DNA of 64,000 nucleotides, from the NCBI RefSeq assembly GCF_030867145.1, contig NC_134441.1, positions 7,132,992 to 7,196,991 on the forward strand, given 5' to 3'. Positions 1 to 10,650 of the stretch are shown piece after piece. The notes beneath the pieces were generated by a model. The model was not told the origin of the DNA. It saw only the letters and a list, made by a program, of their open reading frames with translations, and did not search any database. The DNA is from Opisthocomus hoazin. Taxonomy: Eukaryota > Chordata > Aves > Opisthocomiformes > Opisthocomidae. Each line of letters starts with the position of its first letter. The stretch's first letter is position 1. Both the position numbers and the translations under genes were made by a program.

Positions 1-3000
1 GTGCTGGCAGAGATAGAGGCGGCTGCTGTGTAATCTCCCCACCAAGGATTTGCAGGAAGGGGTGGCCTAAATAAACCACAGCCTGCTTGAATTTCCATCC
101 TCCAGCTTCCTTCTGCGAGCTGCTGCCGCTCCTCCTCCATCTTCCTTCTCCTCTCGCCCTCTTTTTAAGGCTGGAGAGGGTCTGATCGAGCTTTGACCTT
201 CTGGCATCTCGGGCGCCCGCGGTGGTCCAGCGCCGGGGCTGGGCGAATCTCCCGGCGCGGGCGTTATCCTGCGGCGTTTTTCGGGAGGGAGCTGCCGCGG
301 TGCCCCAGGGGCGGCTGCGAGGAGGCGCGGAGAGCAGCGCGCCTTGCGTCTCACCTCCGGCTCGGGGAGCCTCTCCGCCGAGCTGCCAGCGAGTCGTCTG
401 CGGGCTGATTCACCGAGCAGATGGTGCCGCCGCACCCCGCCGCCCGGGTGGGTGCTGGGGATGCTGTGCTCGCCGTTCCCTCCGCCGTCGGGCGCGGGGC
501 TCCCTGTTCCCAGCCCGAAATAACCGGACTCCCTGGAGCCACTGCGAAGTCTCGCTGGCCCTTGTTTGTGAGCCGCGGGCAGGTTGCTCGGGGGGGGGCT
601 TTGCCCCTCTGGCCTTGGCCACGATGCCCCCCGCCCCGCCGGTGCGGGCTCCCGGCTGCTGGCTCCTGCCTGGGCTCGCCGGGAGCCGGTGCGAGCAGGG
701 AGCGGCAGGGTGCTGGTGCCGGGGCTGGGTGCAGGACTCCCTGTTAAAACCCGCCTCTTCCTTGGGAATCCTCGATTCCGTTTCTTGGCCGTCCGCCCTG
801 CCTCTCTTCAGGTGTGGATTTTTATTAGGAAAAGCGAGCGGAATCTCGTTTTTAGCACCCGAGAGGCAGCGCCGTCGCGAAGCTGATGCCTCTCCCGCAG
901 GCCAGACTGAAGCTGGACCCAGACGGAGCGCGTCGCATCCCGCCCTCCCCGCTGACCTGGGCGCGTGCCGTATCCCTCATCCCGGCGCTGGCTGCATCCT
1001 TCCACCCCCGGGGAGCGATGCACCGGCACGACGGCATCGCCGCTGCCGGGAGGAGAGCCCGGCACTGGCTAAGACTCGGGGCTCAGGCCGTGTCCTCCCA
1101 GTTCAGGAGCTCTTCCCAGGGGCTGTGCAGCCTTTCCCCCATCGCAGGTGGCTGAAATAAAAGGGAAGCGGCTTGCCCAAGGTAACTTAATGAGTCAGGA
1201 ACAGCACCCGGGAGCCCTGACTCACTGCAACGGGGGGGGACCTGGGCAGGGGAGGGCAGCTGGGGGCCACGGTGATGCCGGGAGCGTCCCCATCCCCGTC
1301 CCAGCATCGCCGGTGCAAAGAGGCACGTGAACGGTGACGGGCTGTGCTGCCGCCCCCGGCCAGCCCCGTTCATCCCGCTGCCCGGGTTCTCTCTCCCTCC
1401 ATGCCTCGCTGAGCTCATTTAGCGTCTCGGGGGTTTCACGTTGCTCAGTGGAATTTCTATTTTCAGCCTCTTCTGCGGGTACCGCTGGGAGCGATGGTCG
1501 CCCGGTGGGGCTCGAGCGCGCATCCCTCGAGGAAAGGGATGGGCTGGGATGCGGAGGCTGGGGTCGGCTCTGCCCTTGGCCGTGGGGTTGGGGCCGTGGA
1601 CTCTGGGGTTGCTTGTCCCCAGGTCAAACCTGCCATTTAAAGATAGCCCCAGGTGCAAAACTGTGTATTTCCCCCTTTTTTTTGGCCCTGGAGAAACCAG
1701 GGGGGGGTTTAAAGTGAGACAAGCGCGTGACAAGTGGCACCGGCCAGCACAGTGATGAGCTGTGAGCAGCCCGGCTGCCTCGCCGGGAGCAAGCCGTGCC
1801 GTGGCAGAGGGAAGGACCCCACTCGAAACCAGCTCCAGAGCAGCAGCTTGATGGCTTCGACCCAGCGAGACCCTCCAAGCCCTCGCCGGGCGGCTGGGTT
1901 CCCATGGCACAGCTTGGCCGCGGGCCCCGGGGCCGGGTGTCTGCTGACGGCGTGCCATGCCCCGGGCTCGCCGGGGCTGTAACATTCAACACCAAATACT
2001 TCTGTCCACCCACGGGCCTGGGCCAAGCCAGCGGAGGCAAATATTTCCCTGGCTGGGGACTTTGAAGTGGCCAGATGAAGATGAAAGGGGGGAGATTTTG
2101 GAGCTCCGTCGCCGGTGCGAGCGCGTGAATAACGCTTCCTTCCCGCCTTGCGCTTTATTTTCCGCCTAGGAAATGTGATGCTCTTCTGTTTTTTAATGAA
2201 AAGGGGGAAAAAGATGGGGCTTGGGAGGGGGGACTGTCGGTGGGGCAGCGCGGAGGACTGGGGTGAGCCTCTGCAGCCCGGCCCTGGCAGCGACCCCGGG
2301 CTTTTGTTTTGTGTAGGGCTGACATAAACACAAACTGCTGCTGCCCGGCTGTGGCGTTGTAAACGCGATCTATAGAAAATCAGGAGCACACGGTGTCCCG
2401 AAACAGAATTAGTTCGAGACAGGTGGACTCGGGGCCGCTGGCGCGGCCTCAAAGGCGAGCTGGAGATGGGATTTGGTGGGATGGGGCCGGAGCATATGGT
2501 ATCCATAGCTGGAAAAGTACTGAGTGGCAGGCGCGGGGCTGCAGGTACCGCGGTGGTGACCGTGGGGCGAGCTGGGGTCCCCCGCTGCTGGGGGTCCCAG
2601 TGCCCATCGGGCTGGGGCACAGCCCCTCCGCAGGGAGCCCCCCCATAGAGGCAGTGATGGTTTTCACCCGTATTTCAATGGCGGGGAAGCATCAGGGGGC
2701 ATCAGTGCCTGTGGGATCTGGTTGATAAAGCACAGGAGACTCGGGTGGCTGCCTACTGGTTCGGCACTGGGTCCTACTGGGGGAGAAGAGCGTCCCCGAG
2801 GAGACGCGCTGGGCCCCGGGGACCCCGCGTCTCCCGCAGGAAGGGCTCGATGGTGGTGGCACGTGGGCGGTGGGGGGGGGAAGACCACCAAAAATGTGAT
2901 GTGAGACGGAGGAGCTGTGTAGTGGCTGTGGCATCCCCAGGGGGGGCAATCCTGGGCAGGGGGGGTGGTCCAGCAGCTCACCCGGCTGCACGCAGCTGCC

Positions 3001-4477
3001 TCCGGCCCCGCCGTCCCGGCGAGAAGCGTTTCAAGGCGCCGGCGCCTTTTCTGCGCCGGATTTGGCAGCGCCGCTCGGCCATATGTGAGTGAACTGAGCC
3101 CATCTGATGCCGGGCCGGGGACGAGGGGCACGGGGGGGGGGGGCTGCTCCAGAGCTCCAGCGCCCGGGTTCGCAGCCCCCCGACCCGGCTCCGCGCTCAC
3201 CCGGGGCATCGCCGAGGGGTTGTGGGGGTGGTGGGTGTTTTCGGCATGCTCAGCTCGGGGCGGCTTCTCCCCCTTGCGCGGGAGGGTGCTTTGGGGTGAG
3301 CTGGTGGTGGTTTGGGGGAGGGGGCTGCAGTGGGGGGCTCTTGCCCACGTGCCTGCCCGCTCAGCCCTGCCGCCGCGCAGCGGGGTTCGTTAGTCACTGG
3401 GTAAATGAGCAGTGATGCTGAATCACCCGGTGCCTGCTGCGTGGGGAGACCCGGCCCCAGAGCAGCCCCCGCCGCCCCCCCCATGGGGACGGACCCAGGG
3501 GAGGGGGGGACGCGGGACGCTGGCAAAGGCGCGTGGGTCCCCAGCATCTCCCCGCGGCCCTGCCCAAAAATAAGCATCATTTTTGAGCAAGATTAGGGGA
3601 GCCAGTCTCCATGGAGACTGTGCGTGTCTCCGCACCGGCGCTGCCGGGGATGCTGAGGCCGGCACCGAGCCTCGCCTGTGCCGCTCTGCGAAATGGGGGC
3701 AACGCTGGCATCGCCCGGCCCCGGGGAGCTGCGCTTCCCCATCGCTCCCCGCAGAGCTGGGGGTCTGCCCGGGCCAGGCCCCCCCCCCATCGCCCTCCTC
3801 CTGTGGGCACAGCAGCCCTCGGAGCCGGGGTCCTGGCTCCGCCGCCGTGCCCGCACGCCGGCTCTCGGCACCGCGGCTTCTCCGTCGGCGAGGGTCCGCG
3901 CCCGAGCAGGCAGCCCGGTGCCATCTGCCTACGCTGACCCACCGGCTCCCGCTCCGGGAAGCGCTGCTCGCTGCCGGAGTTAATTGGCGGTGCTAATTAG
4001 CACATTATTAAAACACCCTTCCCCCCCCCCCCCCCCCGTTTCATACAGGGTACGGCGTTGCCAGGCGCGATGCTGGCCACGCTCGCCGTGCCCCGAGACC
4101 TGCAGCGGAGCCGAGCAGGCAGAGGGCTCGTCCCGGTGCCGGTGACACCGGTGCCAGGCGGGGGACGGCCCGGCTGTGGCACGGGGCCGGCGGCCGCACC
4201 GCGGTGCTGGGGGGCCGGCGGCAGCCCCCCGCATGCAGCTCCCCAGATGGGAAGCGAGCAGAGAAGGGCAGCGTGTTATTAAAATGTGTTGAGTTGTAAT
4301 AATCCAAGGGGGTGGTATTAACACATGGGAGGAAGCTATTTTAGAAACAGAAATGCTAAGGCGAGGGGCTGGCTCGGGCAGCGCCGCACCTCTTGGCTCC
4401 CACAGCGGGGTGGGGAGGAGACCCCCCCCCCCCCAGACCTTGCTCTACTCACCCCCACCTTTCTGCCCCCCACCCAG
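1..4477 (+). other. BIN3: BIN3 terminal intron (partial)
   Basis: This is sequence upstream of the last BIN3 exon. It is GC-rich with long C or G runs, for example near 4020-4038 and 4421-4434. No earlier BIN3 exon was recognised: the BAR-domain residues that should precede the last exon were not found in any frame, so this is read as intron. Two A/T-rich patches (3978-4015 and 4265-4360) with TAATTA-like words stand out and are discussed in the findings. The intron closes with a good acceptor (CCCACCCAG) at 4477. Confidence 0.6.
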
Positions 4478-4624
4478 GTTGTCTACTACACGGAGATGCA
4501 CAAGATCTTCGGGGACCTGACGGCGCAGATCGACCGGCCCGGCTTGAGCGACGAGCAGCGGGAGCGGGAGAACGATGCCAAGCTGAGCGAGCTGCGGGCT
4601 TTGTCCATCGTGGCCGACGACTGA
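4478..4624 (+). CDS. BIN3: BIN3 last coding exon (bridging integrator 3, C-terminus)
   Basis: The exon encodes the final 48 residues of BIN3, a small BAR-domain protein that binds membranes and actin-regulating GTPases. It starts after a CAG acceptor with residues VVYYTEMHKIFGDL, the last helix of the BAR domain. It continues through SDEQREREND and ends LSELRALSIVADD before a TGA at 4622-4624. Human BIN3 ends almost identically (LSELRALSIVADD), so the identification is firm. Earlier exons lie left of the window. Transcription is on the plus strand, opposite to all the other genes here, as in the human locus where BIN3 faces CCAR2 tail to tail. Confidence 0.93.
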   Translation, partial: VVYYTEMHKIFGDLTAQIDRPGLSDEQRERENDAKLSELRALSIVADD

Positions 4625-5560
4625 GCGCCGTGGCGGGGTGCCAGGGGTGGGGAAGGGGCTGGGGATCCCCCTCCCAGCTCCCGCAGCCGGGCTGCTCCCC
4701 ACCTCCTCCCTCCCGGGGACGGACTCGGGGGGCTTTAGCCGCTGGCTGCTCGCTTTGCCCCCACGGCTCTGCCCTCCTGCCAGGACAAGGTATTGCCTGT
4801 GGCCGGGGTGGGGGGGCACAGCAGGGCCCCCACCCGAGCCAGCCATTTTCCAAAGGCAGCGCCTGGATCGTCTCTGCAGCCAGGCTTTGCCTCAGAGAGG
4901 GGCTTGCAGTGGGGCAGGGATGCAAGTGGTCCGACTCGGCTGAAAATGGGGAGCGGGCTGGGTGCTGCCAGCCCTCCCCAGGCGCCAGCTCGGTGCTGCA
5001 CCATCGCGCAGCGGCACGCTGGCCCGGCCCCCCCCGCACCCACCCCGGGTCCGGATCGGGCCCAGGCTCCTTGCCCCTATGGCAGGAGGACAGAGTCATT
5101 CCTGTGGCTGCTGCTGGGCCGTTCATTTTGTGCCTTAGGAGCCCCACGGCCCTAAAAAAAAAAAGAGGTAAAAGCCTTCAAATTCCATGTTTTGAGGCAT
5201 CAGGAGAGGGTGAGCAGGGGGCTACGCTTCCCCTGCCGAGCATCGAGCGATGCTGCACTCCGAATCCGCCAGGTTCGAGTGAGAACGGTGCAAAGGGCCT
5301 CTGCCCCACAGCTGGGGGTGCGGGGGGTGCACATCTGCACGGCCAGGGGTGCGGGGGTGCCCCCCGAGGGAGCCCAGACCCCAGGGGAGAGGGGCTGAGA
5401 AAGCGGGGGGGGGGGAATGCAAAAAGGGGAATGTAAAGCCAGGGAAAACGGGGAGGTGGGGTGGGGGCTCCCCAGGGGGAGTGGCCCGTGGCTCTGTGCC
5501 GTGGCGGGGGGGCCGGGGTCCGCACCGCCCCTCCAATAAAGTTTCGGCCGTGCGGGGTCC
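4625..5560 (+). other. BIN3: BIN3 3' untranslated region
   Basis: Non-coding sequence follows the BIN3 stop codon up to the polyadenylation signal at 5535. It holds an A11 tract near 5154 and purine-rich stretches. No other gene is visible here. Confidence 0.7.
5535..5540 (+). terminator. BIN3: BIN3 polyadenylation signal AATAAA
   Basis: A canonical AATAAA lies about 910 bases after the BIN3 stop and is followed by a GT-rich stretch (GTTTCGGCCGTGCGGGGTCC). This is the layout expected of a cleavage site near 5555-5565. Confidence 0.75.
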
Positions 5561-5639
5561 GTGTGCGGTGCGCGCTGCTACCGCCCCCTGCTGCCGTGCG
5601 AGGCGAACTGCCGCCAGCACGGATGCACGCGGGACACCC

Positions 5640-6075
5640 CCCCCCCCCCCCCCGCCATGGGCTAGCATAGCCCTAGACCCCACACACACTCTACCTCTCC
5701 ATGGGCTGGCACGGCCCCCAGACCCTCCCCCCCCACGCTGGCATGGCCCCCAACCCCCCTCCATAGGCTGGCACGGCCCTAGGCTCCCCAGACCCCCCCC
5801 CCGCTCCATGGGCTGGCCGGTCCCTTGACCCCTGCACACTTCCCTCCATGGGCTGGCAGGGCCTCAAGACACCCCCCCCCCCCCCCCCCCCCCACCCCCA
5901 CCATGGGCTGGCATGGCCCTGACCCCCCCTCCATCCCTCCAAAGGACTGGCAGGGCCCCCAGACCCCCCCCACGGACTCGCAGGTCCCCTGACCCCCCAG
6001 GGGCTGGCATGGCCCCCAACCCCCCCACATCCCCCCCCCCCCCATGGGCTGGCAGGGCCCCCAGACCCCCCCCAG
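5640..6075. repeat. C-rich minisatellite (CATGGGCTGGCA units)
   Basis: About ten imperfect copies of a block reading CCATGGGCTGGCAYGGCCC followed by a variable C-run. Spacing is irregular, roughly 35-60 bases, because the C-runs vary in length (up to more than 20 Cs near 5872-5893). It lies between the BIN3 poly(A) site and the CCAR2 relic. Long frames across it are low-complexity artefacts. Confidence 0.85.
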
Positions 6076-6960
6076 AACATCGGGGGTGTCACACTAAGGA
6101 CGGTATTTGGGGTCTGGAGGGGTGGGAAGGCGAGCAGAGGGGTTGAGCAGCCCCTGAGGAGACGCGGGAAGGAACAGGCTTCAGCAGAGCACAAGAAATG
6201 CAATTTTACAGTTGAAGACGGAGAAGTGCAGGGCGAGCCGGCGCCTGTCAGCGGGGGCAGAGGCTGCGGGCGCCCGTGCTGCTGCTCTCCGCGTCCCAGG
6301 CCGAGCTGCGGCTGGGCCAGAAAGCGGGGACGGGGCTGGAGCCGACGGCTGCGGGGAAGAAACCGGCTCAGGACACAGCCATGTCCTGAGGCCGCAGCAC
6401 AGCGAGCACCAGACGCCTGTTTGGGGCCCTCCAGCCTGTCCCCAAGGTGTGGATCCAGCTCCAAGCACCGTCACAGCCCATGCCCTGTCCCCAACCCACA
6501 AACACAAGATTTCCTTCTGAAGAGGTTGCCATTAAACGCAGAAAAACCAGAGCAAAGCAGCCAGGTCCAGCCCAGCTCCACAGGGAAAGCACCAGGACAG
6601 AAAAGGGACGCGGCCACCGACCCCGCTGCCGGGCAGGGGCTTCGCTCCCTCGCCGTGGGGATCGGCTGGGTGCTGGCTCCTCGTCTGCCCCGTCCTTGGG
6701 CTGGAAGAGAGGAGAGGGAGGTGACCATCAGCTCCCAAAGATGGGACCCCACGTCCCAGCATGTCTCCCAGCCCAACCTCCAGCCATGGATTTTGCTCCC
6801 CAGGTAGAGCCGGCGGCTCCACTTTCTCCAGCGGCTTCTCCAGGCTGAGGACCATCACCTTGGGGAGAGCCAGGGCAGGAGAGGGAGGTTTCCTGGAACA
6901 AGAACGACTCGTCACCCACCGCACGATCGCCAGCACCACAGGCTCCACCGAACCCCCCCG
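6076..6960. other. Unassigned sequence; expected place of the CCAR2 3' end
   Basis: By synteny the last CCAR2 exons, encoding the coiled coil, should lie here on the minus strand. No coiled-coil exon was recognised. One splice-acceptor-like site (TTCTTGTTCCAG) on the minus strand at about 6900 opens a frame containing LSLEKPLEKVEPPALPGE, which could not be assigned. Nothing else is supported. Confidence 0.4.
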
Positions 6961-7964
6961 GCCTCCCTACGCCCCCCGCAGAGCTCGCTCCGCTTCCCTC
7001 CGGAGCGGGCAGCCACGGAAACGGAGATCGAAGCACGCGAGGGGCTGGGAGAGCATCCAGGGATGGGGTGGTGCGTGGGTCCGGCTCCTTGGGCTGCCGA
7101 AACACCGAGCTCCCCGAAACACCGACGCTGCAGAGCGGGGCGCAGGCGGTGCTGAGCTCCCAGGACGAGTGGGACAGCACCGGGGCCACCACGTTCTCCC
7201 CTGGCTATGTACCTACCTCTGCTCAGCACCCTCCTCCGCCTCAGCAGCCCCTTCTGGCTCCGGGTTCCTGGTCTCCAGCAGCTCCTCCGGCAAGGCCAGC
7301 AGTGCCTGGTAGTGATTTTAGCCAAAACCCCGCTGCAGCATCTCCTGGAAGAGCTCAGCCCCCACCACGGCCACGTTGGGGAAGGAGATGGGCACAGGGG
7401 ACCTGCCCGCCCGTGCTGTGCCGAGCCAACCTCGGAGGAGAGCTTCTCCCACCACCTCCTGCACTTCAGGAGGGTGAAGATGGAGATGGTGGAGCCGGCA
7501 GCCCGCCCGGGCTCCGGCGGTAGCTCGGTGGTGCCCGCAGCAGCCCCTCGCTGCTCGGAGCCTCCATGTCCTGCTAAGAACTGCTCTGTTGAGGTGGGAG
7601 CGGGCAGAGAAGGCGCTGGGAGCTGTCACCCGAGGTGGGACCTCACCTTGTCCGAAACACAGCCCTGCCCAAGCACCTACAGAAATGAAACCGCCTTTAG
7701 GGACGCCGGAGCTGGGCTCGGCCCCGCGGCAAAGCCTCACCGCCGCGGGCTTCTCCGGCGACGGAGGCGGCGAGGGTCCCTTGGAGGGAGGCTTCCCACT
7801 CCCGGGGAGCCCTGCCCAGATGTCCAGCAGGAAAATCACCACCACCTCCCACCGGTACCTGAATTTGGCAGACGCTGCAGCACGGGAAGCCCAGCAGAAA
7901 GCAAGAAACCGGCCCCCCGTAAAACCTTCCCGCTGCCAGCGGGGAGGCTGCGAAGCCGGGAGTG

Positions 7965-8230
7965 AATCCCAGAATCCCAGCATGGGGGGGTTGGCAGGGC
8001 CCTCTGTGGGTCCCCCAGCCCAACCCCCTGCCCAAGCAGGGTCACCCAGAGCAGGGGGCACAGCACCGTGGCCAGGCGGGGCTGGAATATCTCCAGAGAA
8101 GGAGACTCCACAGCCTCCCTGGGCAGCCTGGGCCAGGGCTCCGTCACCCTCAGAGGGAAGAAGTTCTTCCTCGGGTTCAGCTGGAGCTTCCTCTGCTTCA
8201 GTTTGTGCCCAAGGGGACGGGACCAGGTCA
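7965..8230 (-). mobile_element. CR1 LINE, 3' fragment, in a CCAR2 intron
   Basis: Read on the minus strand this is the 3' end of a CR1 retrotransposon: the end of the ORF2 reverse-transcriptase reading frame ([14 protein letters not shown]-like, [10 protein letters not shown]-like residues), then GGTTGGGCTGGG and a double GGGATTCTG tail at 7965-7980. It is truncated at the 5' side. It shares the CATGCTGGGATTCTG tail with the copies in SORBS3 and at 55.5 kb. Confidence 0.9.
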
Positions 8231-10132
8231 TGGAAAGGCTGGTGGCTGTCCCCAACAAGGCCATTTGCAGGGACACGGAGCGAGGCCCCGGCCCGAGAGC
8301 ATCCCCTGCCCACCCTGCGCCCGCTGGGACCGAGCCAAGCCTCCTCCTCCTCCTCCTCCAGCACAGAGAACTTCATCTCCCCTCCGCTGTTCCTTCCCAA
8401 CCGCATCACATGCTGGGCCAGGTTGGAGCAAAATAAACCCGGTTGCCACAGTTACCCGGAGCTGGGGGGGTTGGGGGGGGGGATGCTATATATAAACCAC
8501 CACGCCAGGAGCCCAGCCCGTGCGCCCAGGTGACGGCCACGCTCTTCCACGGGTGACACGTGGTGGGGCTGAGCCCACGGGGGTGGTCTGCCGTGCCCCG
8601 GGTGGGCAGCAGCCACGTGCCCGGAGGTGTCCGTGTTCCTCGCTGGGTTGAACCCACCCGGCTTCGTGCCACGCACACCAGGACCGCGGGGTCCGAGCAG
8701 GATGGGGACCGTTCCCCGACGGCGAGCGCGGCTTCGTTCTCCTCCTCCCTGGCAGGGACAGGCGCTGAGCCCGGCCGCATCGCAGCATCCCGGCCGTCCC
8801 CCTTCCCCCCCAAAGCCCCCTTGAGGACAAGACCCCCAGGGGACACCAGGTTTTGCAGATGCCGTCCCACAAGGAGTCCAGCAGTGAATGCAGATGACAG
8901 CAGAACACCAAACCTGAGGGGATTTCCCCCAAAACTGGGTGAATTAACCCTTGCCAGGACAGCCAGGTCCAGCACACGCCTGGGGCCGCACCTCCATTTG
9001 CTTCTTCAGGTGCTCGGGAGCCTTCCCTTGCTCTGGGGCCACCAGGGCTGTCACCTGGGTGAGAGCTGACCCTCCCTTCCTCCTCACCTTGGCCCTGAAA
9101 GCAGAATCGGGGTCACCTGGAGTGGTCTCGGCATCCTCCTCGGGGCCAGCAGCCAGGATGCGGCCGGGGGACGGCCGGCGAGGGGGAAGGCGTCCGGCCA
9201 GCCCAGGCGGAGGTGGCAGAAGCCGCCGGGCAGCCGGGTGCTGCCGTGGCATCTCCCCAGCGTTGCAGGAGGGGCTGGAGAACCTCACCGAGGGCGCTGG
9301 GGCTCGCTCTGAGCCGGCCCACCCCGAAGCGGTCCCCACAGACAGAGCTGGCTGCCCCGAGACCCACAGAAACCAGAGAGATTCTCTCTGACCACAAATA
9401 TTCCCCCCCACCCCAAAAAAATCACCGCAGGGCCGGAGCACCCAGTGGGGCAGGGCCCGGTGGCGTAAGAGGGGTCTGGAAGGCAGAGGCGGTGGAGGGC
9501 AGCAGGGGAGGGGGCTGCCCAGATGCCCACCCCACAGCAGGGGACACGTCCCCCTCCTCATCATCTGCCCTTTGGTCCTCGCCCCCGGCGTCTCCCCAGG
9601 TGATGGGGGCGGTGGGATGAGCATCACTGCTGGAGAGGGGGGGGAACAGGGATCATGAGCCCCCCATGGCACCACCCAGGCGTGAGTCTGCTCCAGAAAC
9701 CCCGAGCACCCACAGCAGCCCCCCACCCCGCTGCCAGCCTTCCCGGGACCCCCAGCCGGCCGGGGCGAAGGGCGAGCTCTCGCCTTGCCGGGGTGGGCTG
9801 CGGCGAGGCTGGAGGGTGCCCTGCTGCTGCCCGGGGGTGGCACGGGGGGGGGGGGGAGCTCTGCCGGGGGTCCCGGGAGAGGCTGCTGCGAAGGAAAAAA
9901 CCCAAGTCACGGTAGGAAACGGCCGAGGAAGAGGGGGGTGGAGGGGATGGGGGGGTACCTGGTCGGAGAGCGGGGCTGCAGGCAGCTTTCGCCAGCGTCT
10001 TCCCCACCGGCGGTACCCGGCCCTTCGCCCCCAGACCCGACGGCACGGTGAGGGGCTCCACCGGCATTGAAACCCCCTCCCCACCGCCGCTGGGAGAAGA
10101 CCTCCTCGCCCAGCACCCCAAACGCTCCTGCA

Positions 10133-10400
10133 GACCCCGGGGAAGACCCTCTGCTTCTCCCCCAACACCCCCCCCATCCCACCCCGGTGGGGACCCCCGG
10201 GGAAGACCCTCTGCTTCTCCCCACCACCCCCCATCCCATCCCGGCAGGGACCCCCCCAGGGAAGACCCTCTCCTTCTCCCCCAACACCCCACCACCACCC
10301 CGGCGGGGACCCCCCAGGGAAGACCCTCTGCTTCTCCCCACCACCCCGGCGGGCACCCCCCAGGGAAGACCCTCTGCTTCCCCCCACCCCGGCGGGGACT
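10133..10400. repeat. Minisatellite carrying a CCAR2 exon fragment
   Basis: Five or so copies of a roughly 55-60-base unit built around GGGGAAGACCCTCTGCTTCTCC, followed by CCCCAACACC or CCCCACCACC and CCCGGCGGGGAC. On the minus strand the core reads GEKQRVF, matching the start of a conserved CCAR2 segment. The copy nearest 10139-10160 continues into the FGVLGEEVF block, so it is probably the original exon copy. Confidence 0.8.
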
Positions 10401-10650
10401 CCCCGGCGCCCCCTCCCCACCCACCTGCGGCGGCTCGGAGGGGAGCGGGGGGCTCAGCAGGGAGGTCTTTGGGGGGGGGGGGGGGGGGGGAGGACAAGCT
10501 TCCCCCCCGCTCCGAGGCAGGGGGAACCCCGGGAGGGACCTGGGAGGGGGTTGAGGGTCTGGGGGGTTGGGGACCCGGGGTCGGCAGCCGCTTGAACCGG
10601 GGCGCGCGAACAAAAGGGGCGGGAAAGCAGCTCGGGAAGTGATGCTGCCG

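Larger units (their letters stand above)
6960..10600 (-). pseudogene. CCAR2: Decayed CCAR2 (DBC1/KIAA1967) locus
   Basis: Human CCAR2 is a 923-residue nuclear regulator of SIRT1, HDAC3 and mRNA processing. On the minus strand its conserved blocks appear in the right order. They are GEKQRVFPG (10139-10160), FGVLGEEVFSQ (10090-10122), KGRVPPVGKTLAKAA (about 9975-10028), a proline-rich exon from 9885, GFCHLRLGWPDAFPLAG (about 9165-9222), PSPGRILAAGPEEDAE then DPDSAFRAK (9087-9170), APEHLKKQME (8992-9054), VVVIFLLDIW then APREWEASLQ (7775-7865), AELFQEMLQRGFG and YQALLALPEELLETR (7217-7410), PKEPDP then the EF-hand-like FDLRFRGCPLRREAER (6970-7090). Several adjacent blocks are in different frames. 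In-frame stops lie at 7318-7320 and 6967-6969. Part of the Nudix-like domain, the N-terminal ATG and the coiled coil were not found. Some splice sites survive. The alternative is an error-rich assembly patch, but the neighbouring genes are all in phase. Confidence 0.72.

Noticed and set aside
7318-8409. A 363-codon minus-strand frame read as one protein
   Set aside because: It runs through two CCAR2 exon remnants, intron DNA and an inserted CR1. Openness is a by-product of high GC.
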